From: Pseudosulfitobacter sp. DSM 107133
GTDB lineage: Bacteria; Pseudomonadota; Alphaproteobacteria; Rhodobacterales; Rhodobacteraceae
NCBI RefSeq assembly: GCF_022788695.1
Contig: NZ_CP085159.1
Location: 1-64,000 of the forward strand
Length of the DNA stretch: 64,000 bases
Direction of reading: 5' to 3'
Position 1 is the stretch's first letter; the number at the start of each line of letters is the position of its first letter. Below are positions 17,674 to 27,208 of the stretch, piece after piece. The position numbers and the translations under genes were made by a program. The notes beneath the pieces were generated by a model that worked only from the letters and a program-made list of their open reading frames with translations, was not told where the DNA came from and searched no databases.

Positions 17674-18678
17674 TCAGAGGGTATCGAGCCAGGCGAGCAG
17701 GTCCGCGTCACGTTTCCATCGCGCGGGTCGATTTCCTGCTGTCGGAACGCCGACCTGTTCGAGCGCCTTTCGCTTGGTTTCGAGATTGGCCTGGGCGTAG
17801 TGGTTGGTCGTGTCGAGACTGACATGTCCCAGCCAGCTTCGGATGACGGTGATGTCGACGCCCGCCGCGACGAGGTGGACGGCCGTTGCGTGTCGGAAGC
17901 TGTGCGGCGTCACATGCTTCGAACGAAGCGTGGGTGTCGTTTTCGCCGCCGCCGCGACGTAGGCCGCCAGCTTGTACCGCACGCCCGAGGCTCCCAGTGG
18001 TTCGCCGTAGCGATTGACGAAGATGCGCTCATCGGGTGCGCGCGGCTGCCGCTCCAGCAGTTTCTTCAGCAACGTCACAGTTTCCGGCCAGAGCGGGCAG
18101 ATACGTTCCTTTCGGCCCTTTCCGTAAAGACGCACGCAATACGGTGCTTCGAACCGGATCGCCTTGGGACAGAGATCGAGCGCCTCTTGGATGCGTGCAC
18201 CACTATTATAGAGCAGCGACAGCAGCACATGGTCTCGCATCCCTTCGATCGTCGATCGGTTCGGCTGCGCGAGGATGGCCTCGACCTCTCCCGGTTCAAG
18301 GTAGCAGGGTGCGGCAGAGGGTTTGCGCTTGAGCGGGATCGTGAGGACCTCGGCGCATTGGGCGACATATTCGGGGCTCTTGTCCGCCACGAAGCTGAAG
18401 AAGCTGCGGATCGCGGCAAGCCGACAGTTGCGCGTGCCGATCGTGCCCTTGCGACCATGCTCAGCATGGTTGAGGAACGCGCGCACCTCGCTGGCGGAGA
18501 CGTCCGCCAGGGTGACCCGTGCGACACCAACGCCGTTTCGCTCCGCGACGAACCGGAGCAACAGCCGCCAAGTGTCCCGATAGGACTTGATGGTATGGAT
18601 CGAGGCGCTGCGCTGTTCTGCCAGCCATTCCTGGAAGAAGGCCCGCAACAATTCGGGGAACGGATTGGCCGATTTCAC
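17674..18678 (-). CDS. tyrosine recombinase, third of the trio
   Basis: A 334-residue integrase-family recombinase. The N-terminal SAM-like domain covers about 1-95. Catalytic residues are visible: Arg in NSGARIQEAL, the HSFRH box (His and second Arg), LGHVSLDTTNHY with the nucleophilic tyrosine. I use the GTG at 18678 because it overlaps the stop of the preceding gene (GTGA) and gives MKSANPFPELL; a longer open frame upstream is antisense noise. Expected to act with the other two in one complex or in order. Confidence 0.9.
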   Translation of the reverse strand: MKSANPFPELLRAFFQEWLAEQRSASIHTIKSYRDTWRLLLRFVAERNGVGVARVTLADVSASEVRAFLNHAEHGRKGTIGTRNCRLAAIRSFFSFVADKSPEYVAQCAEVLTIPLKRKPSAAPCYLEPGEVEAILAQPNRSTIEGMRDHVLLSLLYNSGARIQEALDLCPKAIRFEAPYCVRLYGKGRKERICPLWPETVTLLKKLLERQPRAPDERIFVNRYGEPLGASGVRYKLAAYVAAAAKTTPTLRSKHVTPHSFRHATAVHLVAAGVDITVIRSWLGHVSLDTTNHYAQANLETKRKALEQVGVPTAGNRPARWKRDADLLAWLDTL

Positions 18679-20030
18679 GACAGTGCCTCCCCGTTGAGGC
18701 AGGGGGCGCCGACGGCGCGGAACCGCTCGCTGGCTTCCTGCAGCAGATCCTGCGTGACGGTGATGTAGACCAGCGTGGAGTTGATGTCCCGGTGACCCAG
18801 ATAGGTCGAGAGGAAGTGCAGCCGGTCCTGCGGGTTGATGCCGATCCGGTACCATTGAAGGATCCGGTTCACGACCATCGAATGCCGCAGGTCATGCACA
18901 CGCGGCCCCGTCCGCCCGGAGGGCGGCTTGAACCCGGCGCGGCGCATGACGTTGGTGATCATCGTGGTGACCGTCTCCGGGGTGTGATGCCCCTTGAAGT
19001 GGTTCTGCCAGAACAGCCCCGATTGCGGGTCCTGCGGAGCGCCAGCGCGCTGCCGCGCATCGAGATAGATGCGTAATTCGGTCATGACGCTGCCCGACAG
19101 CGGCAGGATCCTGGTCTTGTAGAACTTCGTTTCCCGGATCGTGATCGTGCCGGATCGAAGGTCGACGTCGCCCAGATCGAGCCGCGCAATCTCACTACGT
19201 CGAAGCCCGGCGCAATAGGCCAGCAGGATCATGGTGTAGAGGGTCTTCGGCCGCAGCGGGGCATGCGGCGACGGATAGCGTCGGGCCACATCGAGCATGT
19301 GCCGGATGTCGACCGGGCTGAAGATATGCGGTCGCCGGTGCTCCCGCGCCACCTCTCGTTCCGGTCGCGGGTTGAAGCGTTTCGGCGGGATGTTCGGATC
19401 GAGCCGGTGTCGCGCCTTTGTCAGGATGCGTCCCAGCTTCTGGCATTCCGCCGCGTGATTGCGGGTGGACTTGGCCGCCGCCCAATGGGACAGCATCGTC
19501 TCGAGCGACTCGTCGGCCAGTTCCGGATGCGATTGCAGGAATCGGTCGAACCGCAGCAGCCAGTGAGCTTGCGCTTCGTATTGGTAGCCCCGGTTTCGCA
19601 TCAGCGCGACATGGTCACGCATGACGCCGCCCAGAACGCTGCCGTAGGGCGCAGGCCGGTACAGCCCGGCGAGTGCCTCGTCGGGATTGGAGGAGGCAAG
19701 AGCCCGCCAGATCGGCTTGTTCTGTTTGATGTTGTGCTGCCTGCGAAGCTCTGCGACGGGATTGCCGGGGATCAACTCGTTCTGGACCAGATAGTCGAGG
19801 AAGCGGTCAACGATGCAGACTTGGTTCAACAGCGTCGACAATTTCCACCGCGTTGCCATTTCACCCAGCCAGTCCTCGAGCATCTGGCGATCCACTGCTG
19901 AGTGCCGGCGCGCAACATCCTCGAAGCTGCGAAGGATAGACCGGTAAGTGTAGCTGCTTCTCTGTCCGAACCGGGACGTGCGGAGAAAGTCCTCGACAAC
20001 GGTGTGATCGGGATCGTGCCAGGCGCTCAT
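18675..20030 (-). CDS. tyrosine recombinase, second of the trio
   Basis: A 451-residue recombinase, longer than the other two. Core residues are Arg in CAGLRRSEIARL, HDLRHSMVV, and LGHRDINSTLVY with the tyrosine. Its ATG overlaps the stop of the first gene by four bases and its stop overlaps the third gene's GTG. The three-gene overlap points to a fixed ratio of the proteins. Confidence 0.9.
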   Translation of the reverse strand: MSAWHDPDHTVVEDFLRTSRFGQRSSYTYRSILRSFEDVARRHSAVDRQMLEDWLGEMATRWKLSTLLNQVCIVDRFLDYLVQNELIPGNPVAELRRQHNIKQNKPIWRALASSNPDEALAGLYRPAPYGSVLGGVMRDHVALMRNRGYQYEAQAHWLLRFDRFLQSHPELADESLETMLSHWAAAKSTRNHAAECQKLGRILTKARHRLDPNIPPKRFNPRPEREVAREHRRPHIFSPVDIRHMLDVARRYPSPHAPLRPKTLYTMILLAYCAGLRRSEIARLDLGDVDLRSGTITIRETKFYKTRILPLSGSVMTELRIYLDARQRAGAPQDPQSGLFWQNHFKGHHTPETVTTMITNVMRRAGFKPPSGRTGPRVHDLRHSMVVNRILQWYRIGINPQDRLHFLSTYLGHRDINSTLVYITVTQDLLQEASERFRAVGAPCLNGEALS

Positions 20031-21256
20031 GACAGCACCTCCGAACCGGGCACGTCGAGCGCCACAGCCCGCAAATCTTCGGTGGCAAGTTTGAGATAGG
20101 CATTCGTGGACTCGGTCGATCGGTGCCCGAGCACGTCGCCGATGATCTTTTGCGGAACCGACGCCCGTAGTAGTTCAACCGCCCGCGCGTGGCGGAAGAC
20201 ATGTGGCCCCCGTTTCCCAACCGGGGTGACGCCCGCTGCCGCCAGACGTCTTTTGACCATGCCATACAGGTTCGTCATCCGCGTATAGGGCGCGAGGGAG
20301 CGGATGAAGACTTCCCGGCTTTCGACTTGCGGGCGCCCGAGGCGCAGATAGTCGAGCACCGCATCGCCGACCGGCGTCAGTAGTGGCATGTAGGAACAGG
20401 AGTTGGTCTTGGTGTGACGGATGCGCAGGGATTCCGCGCGCCAGTCGATGTCGTCGAGCCGGAGACTGCAGATTTCGCTCTGACGCAGCCCGTAGATGGC
20501 GAGCATCTGCAGAATCGCATGGTCGCGCAGCCCCCTCGGCGACCTGTCCTTTCTGGTGGCCTCCAGAACTATGTCGATCTGGCTGCGGTCCAGGGTCGAG
20601 GGAATATCCTCGTAGGCATAGAGCATGGGGCCGATGACCTGTGCACTCAGATCGGTCGGAACTCGCCCTGACTGATGGAGATAGCGCAGCAGTGAACGGA
20701 GCCATGCGGCAGAACCCGCGAGCGATATCCGTCGCAGCCCGATGGCGCGCATGTCCATGTAGTGATCGATATCGCGCACGGCCATTGCTGAGAGATCGTC
20801 GGCGCCCCTGCGGCCGAAGTACCAGTCCAGAAAGCGCCGCGCCTCCCGGAGCCGTGCGTCGATTGTTTCATCTGCCAGCCCGCGCTCGTCACGCATCCAG
20901 GCGCCATATTCACGGCAGATCGCATGCCGAAGCGCTGTATCCGGCGCAATTTCGGCGACCGGTGGCCATGTGCCTTGGGCCAGCCGGAGCAACTTGCAGA
21001 TCGCCGTACGAGGCACCCCATGCCAACGCGAACTGGGCGGACGGCCATAGCGTGAATGAAAGCAATGGACAGCGTGGCGGAAATACTGATCGACCTGCGA
21101 TGGCGTTACCAGCGCCACCGGCATGTCGCGCTCGGCCAGGTAGTCCAGGAACCGGCGGGCATAGAGCCGATGGTTGGCCACAACCACGGGATTGTAGTTC
21201 TGCTCCGTGAGCGATTGCGAGAGCTCTTCGATCAGCTCGTCGTGCGACTTCAACAT
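20027..21256 (-). CDS. tyrosine recombinase, first of the trio
   Basis: A 409-residue recombinase and the promoter-proximal gene. Catalytic residues are in YGLRQSEICSL, HVFRHARAVELL and LGHRSTESTNAY. The start at 21256 (MLKSHDELIEEL) follows GGAGACACTC with good spacing; an upstream in-frame start at 21298 is less likely. About 110 bp separate it from the right inverted repeat, enough for a promoter. Confidence 0.9.
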   Translation of the reverse strand: MLKSHDELIEELSQSLTEQNYNPVVVANHRLYARRFLDYLAERDMPVALVTPSQVDQYFRHAVHCFHSRYGRPPSSRWHGVPRTAICKLLRLAQGTWPPVAEIAPDTALRHAICREYGAWMRDERGLADETIDARLREARRFLDWYFGRRGADDLSAMAVRDIDHYMDMRAIGLRRISLAGSAAWLRSLLRYLHQSGRVPTDLSAQVIGPMLYAYEDIPSTLDRSQIDIVLEATRKDRSPRGLRDHAILQMLAIYGLRQSEICSLRLDDIDWRAESLRIRHTKTNSCSYMPLLTPVGDAVLDYLRLGRPQVESREVFIRSLAPYTRMTNLYGMVKRRLAAAGVTPVGKRGPHVFRHARAVELLRASVPQKIIGDVLGHRSTESTNAYLKLATEDLRAVALDVPGSEVLS

Positions 21257-21368
21257 GAGTGTCTCCTCAGACGGTTGGAAAGCCGCTGAGGTCTGCAATC
21301 AAAATAATGCGCAGCAAAGGTTGCGCCGACACCCAGAAAACAAGGAAAACAACGATAAACCTCGGACA

Positions 21369-21402
21369 CCTTCGCATTATCGCGTCCTCGCGATTACGGA
21401 CG
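21369..21402 (-). repeat. right 34-bp terminal inverted repeat of the RIT element
   Basis: Exact reverse complement of 17568-17601. Its last six bases are the right copy of CGGACG, directly followed by the resumed host reading frame at ATC (21403). Confidence 0.9.
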
Positions 21403-23505
21403 ATCCACCACAATCTCGAAGCGGCGTTGACTGCGACCGGCGTCAACGATGCCTCGGGCGAGACCAATGCGTCGGCAGCACGCGCCTCGGCCAAATCTCG
21501 CTTCGAGAGCACGAAGCAGCGCTTCTTCAACCATCTCCTGATGGGCATGAAGGCTCCAAGCATCATCCACGCCATCAAGGACGATCTGGCAACGGGCAAG
21601 GCTTGCGTCATCCAGGTGGTTTCGACAGGTGAGAGCCTGCTGAAACGTCGACTTGAGACAATGGACCCGGAGGATGAACTCGTTGAGGGGGCCTTGACGC
21701 CGCGCGACTATGTTCTGGGCTACCTCGAACAGGCCTTCCCGATTCATGCGCAAAAGCTGGTCGAGATCGACGGCAACATGGTGGCCGAACCTTTGCGGGA
21801 TGAGACCGGCGCGCTCGTTGTCTCGCGCGAGGCGCTCGCCCTGCGAGATGCGGCCATGATGGAGTTGATGACGCTCGCCCCGATCCCTTCGGCGCTGGAT
21901 CAGATCCTCTGGGCCTTTGGCGACGAGGCCGTGGCAGAAGTCACGGGGCGGTCCATCCGGCCCCTCAAGTCCGAGGATGGTCATCTCTTCATCGAAAAGC
22001 GCGCCGCCAGCAGTAATTCATCCGAGACCCAAGCCTTCATGGACGGCGAGAAGGATATCCTTATCTTCTCCGATGCAGGCGGTACGGGCCGGTCCTATCA
22101 CGCGGCGCAAACGGCGAAGAACCAGAAACGGCGCCGGCACTACCTGTTGGAACCCGGCTGGCGCGCCGATGCGGCCATCCAGGGGCTGGGCCGCACCCAT
22201 CGCTCGGCCCAGGTCAGCGCGCCCTTCTTCCGCGTCTGCACCTCGGATGTGCATGGCGAAAAGCGTTTCACCTCGACGATTGCCAAACGCCTCGACCAGC
22301 TGGGGGCCTTGACCAAGGGTCAGCGCGAAACCGGCTCGCAGGGCATGTTCCGCGAGGAGGACAATCTGGAAAGCCCGATCGCGCGGGCCGCACTACGTGG
22401 GTATTTCGCCGATCTTGCCGCCGGACGCGCTGAGGCGATGAGCTACGAGAGCTTCACCGACTGGACGGCCCTGCGGCTGATCGACAAGGACGGGGTGCTG
22501 CTCGAGGAGCTGCCGCCGATCCAGCGGTTTCTCAACCGGGTGCTTGCCCTTCCCATCCACATGCAGAACGCGCTCTTTGCCGAGTTCATGCGTCGGATCG
22601 CTGATCAGACGGAACGGGCGCGCGCGGCGGGCACGCTCGATCTCGGCGTGGAAACCCTGCGCGGCGAAAAGATCGAGCAGGTCTCCACCGAGGATCTCTG
22701 GACCTGCCCGAAATCCGGGGCGGTGACGCGGATCATCGGACTTGAGGTGACGGACCCGGTCCACGTGCTGTCGGCGGATGACGCCCTGTCGCGCAATCCC
22801 GACAAGCTACCGATGGTTAACCGTGCTTCGGGACGCGCAGCGCTCATCTCGGCGCGCCCCATGCAGATGTATGACGAGGACATTGTCACGCTGATGCGCA
22901 AGGCGGTGCGGCCAAACGGGTCCAGCTATCTGGAGGAGACGCGGTTCGAGTCCTCGGCCTGGGAAGACATCGGAAGGCCTGAGTTTGCAAGGCTTTGGGA
23001 TGCCGAGGCTGCGTCCCTGCCAAAAACCACCACGATCAAGCTCTACCTGCTGACCGGGCTCTTGTTGCCTATCTGGAAGGACATTCCGACCACCAATGAG
23101 CGCATCTACCGGGTCACGCCCGACGGGGCGACCGCGATGATCGGGCGGACGCTGAGCGAAGAAGGGGCGGCCGCGCTGCGCGCCCGCTTCCTCGTCTCCA
23201 ATCCGCAAACACCGCAGGAGATGCTGACCGCCGCCCTCGGCACCACCGCGCCGGTCGATCTGGGCCGGGGTCTGACTCTGACCCGTCGTCGTGTCGCAGG
23301 CGAGATGCGCCTTGAGTTGGGCGGTGCGGATCGGGGCATGATCGACGGCCTCAAGGCCCTCGGCTGCTTCACGGAGATCATCGCCTTTCAGTTGCGGGTG
23401 TTTCTGCCGCACGGGGACGGGATCGACACAGCGGGCATCCTCTCCCGGATTGTTGGAACCGGACCAGACGCCACTTGGGACGTAACTTCAGTGGCAGCAG
23501 AATAG
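21403..23505 (+). pseudogene. C-terminal half of the methyltransferase-helicase
   Basis: The remaining 700 residues of the interrupted gene, starting IHHNLEAALTATGVND. It contains the second helicase lobe: SDAGGTGRSYHAA, then GLGRTHRSAQ, typical of strawberry-notch proteins, and a long C-terminal region. Without excision it lacks the Walker motifs and the natural start; an internal ATG at 21541 could initiate a fragment. The sequence itself shows no decay, which suggests the insertion is recent or the element excises. Confidence 0.85.
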
Positions 23506-23519
23506 GCGAGGGGACGATC

Positions 23520-23825
23520 ATGACTCTCGGAGAGATCAAAGCCGCCATCGATGCAGGTCAGACCGTACATTGGGCCAACACCGGCTACCGCGTGCACAAG
23601 GACAGCCTCGGCCAATACCTGATCACGTTTGAGCCGAACGGTAGCACCATCGGGCTGACCGACCGGAGCGGGCAGCGGTTGAACGGGGAGGAAGCAGAGT
23701 TCTTCATTGCGGGATCGGAGGAGGGCGACGAGAATACCCAGGACAGCCATCCGAGGCCAGACGGGCAGGGGAGGGGCGTCGTACCCGGCGGGAAGGTGGC
23801 ACAGTCTTTCAGGCGTCAGCGCTAA
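23520..23825 (+). CDS. small hypothetical protein after the helicase gene
   Basis: A 101-residue protein starting MTLGEIKAAIDAGQTVHW at the ATG after GCGAGGGGACGATC. The N-terminal 60 residues look like a compact domain that may bind a ligand or peptide (repeated Gly and aromatic positions); the C-terminal 30 residues are low-complexity Gly/Arg. It follows the helicase stop by 14 bp and was probably co-transcribed. Not recognised further. Confidence 0.6.
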   Translation: MTLGEIKAAIDAGQTVHWANTGYRVHKDSLGQYLITFEPNGSTIGLTDRSGQRLNGEEAEFFIAGSEEGDENTQDSHPRPDGQGRGVVPGGKVAQSFRRQR

Positions 23826-23846
23826 ACTGAAGGTTGGGAAGAAAGG

Positions 23847-23883
23847 AAAGCGAGCTTTCTGGTTTGTGATCCCTCAAGGGGTC
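23847..23883 (+). promoter_or_regulatory. leader motif upstream of DUF736 gene
   Basis: AAAGCGAGCTTT (23847-23858) followed by GATCCCTCAAGGGGTC (23868-23883), a short self-complementary element with one wobble. It echoes the two other leaders with AAAGCGGGCTTT (before 8388 and 15376), but here the ribosome site is not inside the stem. Confidence 0.35.
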
Positions 23884-23950
23884 GAGAAAGCAATCCCGGA
23901 TGCGCTGGCAAGAACGTCAGGCACCGAACAATCTGAAAAGGAACCATCCC

Positions 23951-24679
23951 ATGTTCGCAGGAACCCTCACCCGCAATGTCGAGACCGCAGCCGCTCAGTA
24001 CACCGGCATGATCCACTCGACGCGCTTTGACATCGCCATCCAGTTGGAGGCGCGGGCCAAGATGTCCGAACGCAGCCCGGATTTTGACGTGACGGCAGTC
24101 AACAAATCCGGTCGCAAGGTGCGCATCGGCACGGCCTGGAACGAGACCGGCAATACCAGCGGCAACCCCTACGTCTCGATGCAGATCGATGTCGGCTTGG
24201 GCCCGTTCCGGGTCAACGCGGTGCAGACGAAAGAGGCGCGCGCGACCCAAAGCGGCGACTTCGAGATCATCCCGCTGGTCTCGAACGGCCTGATGAAGTC
24301 CGGCTCGATCTCGGGCGAGTTGACCGCCATGGACGCTGACAACGCCTTCACCGGCTACATCGCCAACATGATGTTCGATCTGGAGTTCATGCTGATCGAG
24401 AACAGCTACAAATCCGAGGAGACCCACCCGGATTACCGCGTCGAGGTCAGCTCGCCCCGGGGCACACCGATCCGCGTCGGATCGGCGTGGATGGCCAAAA
24501 GCAGCCGCACGGGCAATGACTACCTGTCGCTGCTGATCAACACGCCCGATGGCGATCTGCGCGTCAACGCCGTGCAGAACGAAAAACAGCGCGGCGGGCA
24601 GACCTTCTCGATCATCCCGTTCATCGACAGCGGTGAGCAACCGCAGGACGCAGGCGCGGGGCTGTCGCTGGTTGCCTAA
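23951..24679 (+). CDS. DUF736 protein with two tandem domains
   Basis: A 242-residue protein with two copies of a DUF736-like domain of about 100 residues. The copies are marked by VRIGTAWNETGNTSGNPYVS and IRVGSAWMAKSSRTGNDYLS, followed by FRVNAVQ and LRVNAVQ and by FEIIPLV and FSIIPFI. DUF736 proteins are small, plasmid-linked and of unknown function; the usual length is one domain, so this is an internal duplication. The ATG at 23951 follows AAAAGGAACCATCCC. A strong terminator follows. Confidence 0.88.
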   Translation: MFAGTLTRNVETAAAQYTGMIHSTRFDIAIQLEARAKMSERSPDFDVTAVNKSGRKVRIGTAWNETGNTSGNPYVSMQIDVGLGPFRVNAVQTKEARATQSGDFEIIPLVSNGLMKSGSISGELTAMDADNAFTGYIANMMFDLEFMLIENSYKSEETHPDYRVEVSSPRGTPIRVGSAWMAKSSRTGNDYLSLLINTPDGDLRVNAVQNEKQRGGQTFSIIPFIDSGEQPQDAGAGLSLVA

Positions 24680-24710
24680 TCGGCGCGCGAGGGGGAGACG
24701 ATCTGAACCG

Positions 24711-24745
24711 AAAGGGGAGCCGTGGGACCACGGTTCCCCTTTTTC
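24711..24745 (+). terminator. intrinsic terminator after the DUF736 gene
   Basis: AAAGGGGA-gCCGTGG-gac-CACGG-ttCCCCTTTTT forms a GC-rich stem with a T-tract. It closes the accessory block that starts near 8.3 kb. Confidence 0.85.
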
Positions 24746-24979
24746 TGTACTGGTGTGGTTGAATGAACCCGGCGTACATTGCTGACGTTCGTGTCGCCCG
24801 CAGCTAATGCTACCGAAGAGCCCAGAAGATCCAATGCTGCACGTTGCATCAATGTCCGCTCTTTTGCGCAGATGAAAATGTAGGTCTTTTTGTTAAGGAA
24901 TCTCAAGCCGGTTGGCATTGACGCAAAGCTTTTTGCCCGTAGAAATACGGATTGGTGTTTGCGCCGACACCTGCGATGA

Positions 24980-26500
24980 ATGCAAATGGCCGTCTCATAT
25001 CCAACAAACTTCTGGCGGAACACTTTGCTATGGGCGCTTGCCGTCATGCTCGCTCTCGGCGGGGTGGCGTTTTTTGAACGACAGAACTTGGTGCGTGAAC
25101 TGACGATCAAAAGTGAAACGCTGCATCGTCTGGCCTCACAGCGGGCTGATCAGCACGATGCGCATCTGACATCGTTGTCTGCAATTTTTGTGGCTGGTGG
25201 GATGGAGCGGCAGGACTTACTGTTAGACGTGGCCGCGACGATCAGGCGGTTTTACCCACGTATTACGTCGGTGAATGTTGTCCCATACGTTCCGTCCCAA
25301 ACCGCCATAGAAACGCAGCCCGGTCTTTCGTTACAGGCGAGGGAACGCGTCATTGAATTGGCCCGCCGCTCGACCGGGGCTTTGCAAATTGGGCCAATGC
25401 CGGACCTGCCGGATCACTATCTGCTAGTGAAACGCACCCCTAATTCTGATGCGGCACGGCACGGTTTAGCGCTGGTGATTGACGCCCGCGCGCTGATTGC
25501 CACAGATGATCCGTTTTGGGACACGCCATCAGCTTCTTTGCGTCTGTCGACGCCTGATGGTCAAACGGCATTGGTCGGTGAGGTTTCATCGGGTGAGACT
25601 GGGTTTTCCAAACCGCTCGGCAGTGCGTCTCAGCCTTTGGTGTTTGAGACCTCTTTGACAATTGGGCTGTCTGACCTGTTGCCGGTCGAGACAGTGGTCT
25701 TTGTTATCGCACTGGTCACGGCCCTCTTTTTGCTGTCAGCCTTCGGTCTAAAGCAACGCGCGCGCACCAAAGATGCAGAAGACCGCGCCAAGCTGAGCGC
25801 GCAGGAAACGCGGCTAGCCCACGCCTCCCGCGTGAATGCAATGGGCGAAATGGCCAGCGGCATGGCGCATGAACTGGCGCAACCTCTGACCGCAATCCTG
25901 AGTCAAGCGCAGGCTGGCCGCCATTTGGCGCGGCGTGGTGAGGTCGCACGTCTTGGCACTGTGTTGGACGACACGGTATCCCAAGCACAGCGCGCGGCAA
26001 ATCTCCTTGATCGCCTGCGAAGGTGGAGCAAACCGAACCGTGCCCCGTCTGAGGCCTGTTCCGTCCATGAAGCCGCGCAAAGCGTTAAAAATCTGTTGGC
26101 ATTGGAGGCCAAGACGAAGGGGGCTGGCATTACCCTGTCGCTGTATGATCACCCACTTTTCATTGACGCCGATCCGGTCGAGTTGGAACAGGTTGTGTTT
26201 AATCTGATGCGCAACGCGCTTGATGCCTCGGACGAGGCACAGGTCACGATCCGCACGTATGTCGATGGCCCGTCGGTCATTTTGGATGTCAGCGATACCG
26301 GGCCGGGGGTGTCTGACGACCTTAGGCCTCGCGTCTTTGAGCCTTTCGTGACAGGCAAACCGGATGGAACGGGGCTTGGCCTTGCGCTGTGTCAAAGGCT
26401 GATTGAGGAAATGGGCGGTGATATCAAGCTGCTCGACGACACCGACCAGACCACGTTCCGTTTGTCCCTGCCGCGCTCAATCAAGACGGTGAGACCATGA
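24980..26500 (+). CDS. membrane sensor histidine kinase
   Basis: A 506-residue kinase. Two membrane segments (about 14-31 and 230-252) bracket a periplasmic sensor domain of roughly 195 residues that I cannot name. The phospho-acceptor His297 lies in MASGMAHELAQPLTAI, and the ATPase domain has NLMRNALDAS (N box), DTGPGVSDD (G1) and GTGLGLALCQRL (G2). It overlaps the response regulator by four bases. The pair resembles FixL/DctB-type systems, with adjacent HbpS-like protein as a possible signal partner. Confidence 0.9.
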   Translation: MQMAVSYPTNFWRNTLLWALAVMLALGGVAFFERQNLVRELTIKSETLHRLASQRADQHDAHLTSLSAIFVAGGMERQDLLLDVAATIRRFYPRITSVNVVPYVPSQTAIETQPGLSLQARERVIELARRSTGALQIGPMPDLPDHYLLVKRTPNSDAARHGLALVIDARALIATDDPFWDTPSASLRLSTPDGQTALVGEVSSGETGFSKPLGSASQPLVFETSLTIGLSDLLPVETVVFVIALVTALFLLSAFGLKQRARTKDAEDRAKLSAQETRLAHASRVNAMGEMASGMAHELAQPLTAILSQAQAGRHLARRGEVARLGTVLDDTVSQAQRAANLLDRLRRWSKPNRAPSEACSVHEAAQSVKNLLALEAKTKGAGITLSLYDHPLFIDADPVELEQVVFNLMRNALDASDEAQVTIRTYVDGPSVILDVSDTGPGVSDDLRPRVFEPFVTGKPDGTGLGLALCQRLIEEMGGDIKLLDDTDQTTFRLSLPRSIKTVRP

Positions 26501-27102
26501 CCAACCATGTTTACCTCGTTGATGATGATGAGGCTGTTCGCAACGCGCTGAGCCTTTTGTTGGAAACCGTCGGGCTGAATGTGTGCAGTTTTGCCTCGCC
26601 CGAGAAATTCCTGAGCCAAGTGGCAGACTTGACGCCGGGATGCCTGATCCTTGACATCAGGATGCCTGCTATTTCGGGGCTGAAACTGCAAGAAAAGCTA
26701 ACCGAGAAAGGCGTGTCATGGCCCACCGTCATTATCAGCGGACACGGCGATATCGAGGCGTGCAGGCGCGCGTTTCGCAATGGGGCGATTGATTTTCTGA
26801 GCAAGCCCGTCGACGAACAAAACCTGATCGACGCAATCCAGAAGGGTCATGCAGAGCTGGAAGCTAACCAGCAGGCTTTGGAAGAACGCGCAGAAGCGGT
26901 GGCATTGGTGCGCAATCTGTCCACACGCGAACAACAGGTTCTTGAGATGATCGCAAAGGGTCTGACGACCAAGCAAATCGCTGACGCGCTGACCCTGTCA
27001 CCCCGCACAGTTGAAAGTCACCGCGCGGCTATTGCGGCCAAAGCGGGCACGTCCTCGGCGGCGGAATTGACCCGTTATTGGTTGGATGCACAGGCAGACT
27101 AA
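26497..27102 (+). CDS. FixJ/NarL-type response regulator
   Basis: A 201-residue regulator with a receiver domain (phospho-acceptor Asp53 in LILDIRMP, acidic pair VDDDEA at the start, Lys in LSKPVDEQ) and a C-terminal LuxR-type HTH (LSTREQQVLEMIAKGLTTKQIADAL). It is coupled to the kinase by ATGA. It probably controls the following secreted-protein genes. Confidence 0.92.
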   Translation: MTNHVYLVDDDEAVRNALSLLLETVGLNVCSFASPEKFLSQVADLTPGCLILDIRMPAISGLKLQEKLTEKGVSWPTVIISGHGDIEACRRAFRNGAIDFLSKPVDEQNLIDAIQKGHAELEANQQALEERAEAVALVRNLSTREQQVLEMIAKGLTTKQIADALTLSPRTVESHRAAIAAKAGTSSAAELTRYWLDAQAD

Positions 27103-27208
27103 CACACTTATCAGTAGAACTACGGACACCTTTGCGGATGCTACGAATATCGCCGATCACAGCGGCGAATTAGAACTGGAGCATCAGTTCAACAAAAGGA
27201 AATACACA

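Larger units (their letters stand above)
17542..21402 (-). mobile_element. three-recombinase (RIT-type) element inserted in the methyltransferase-helicase gene
   Basis: The insertion holds three overlapping tyrosine-recombinase genes on the - strand and perfect 34-bp inverted repeats near its ends. It is flanked by the 6-bp direct repeat CGGACG (17542-17547 and 21397-21402). Removing one copy plus everything between joins GGT GCG TTT CGG ACG to ATC CAC CAC in frame, restoring a full-length host gene. Recombinase-in-trio elements have this gene layout. Confidence 0.9.

Noticed and set aside
17548..18768. C-terminal extension of the methyltransferase-helicase beyond the insertion as a natural domain
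   Set aside because: It is antisense to the third recombinase gene, so it is an accidental open frame, though it may be translated.
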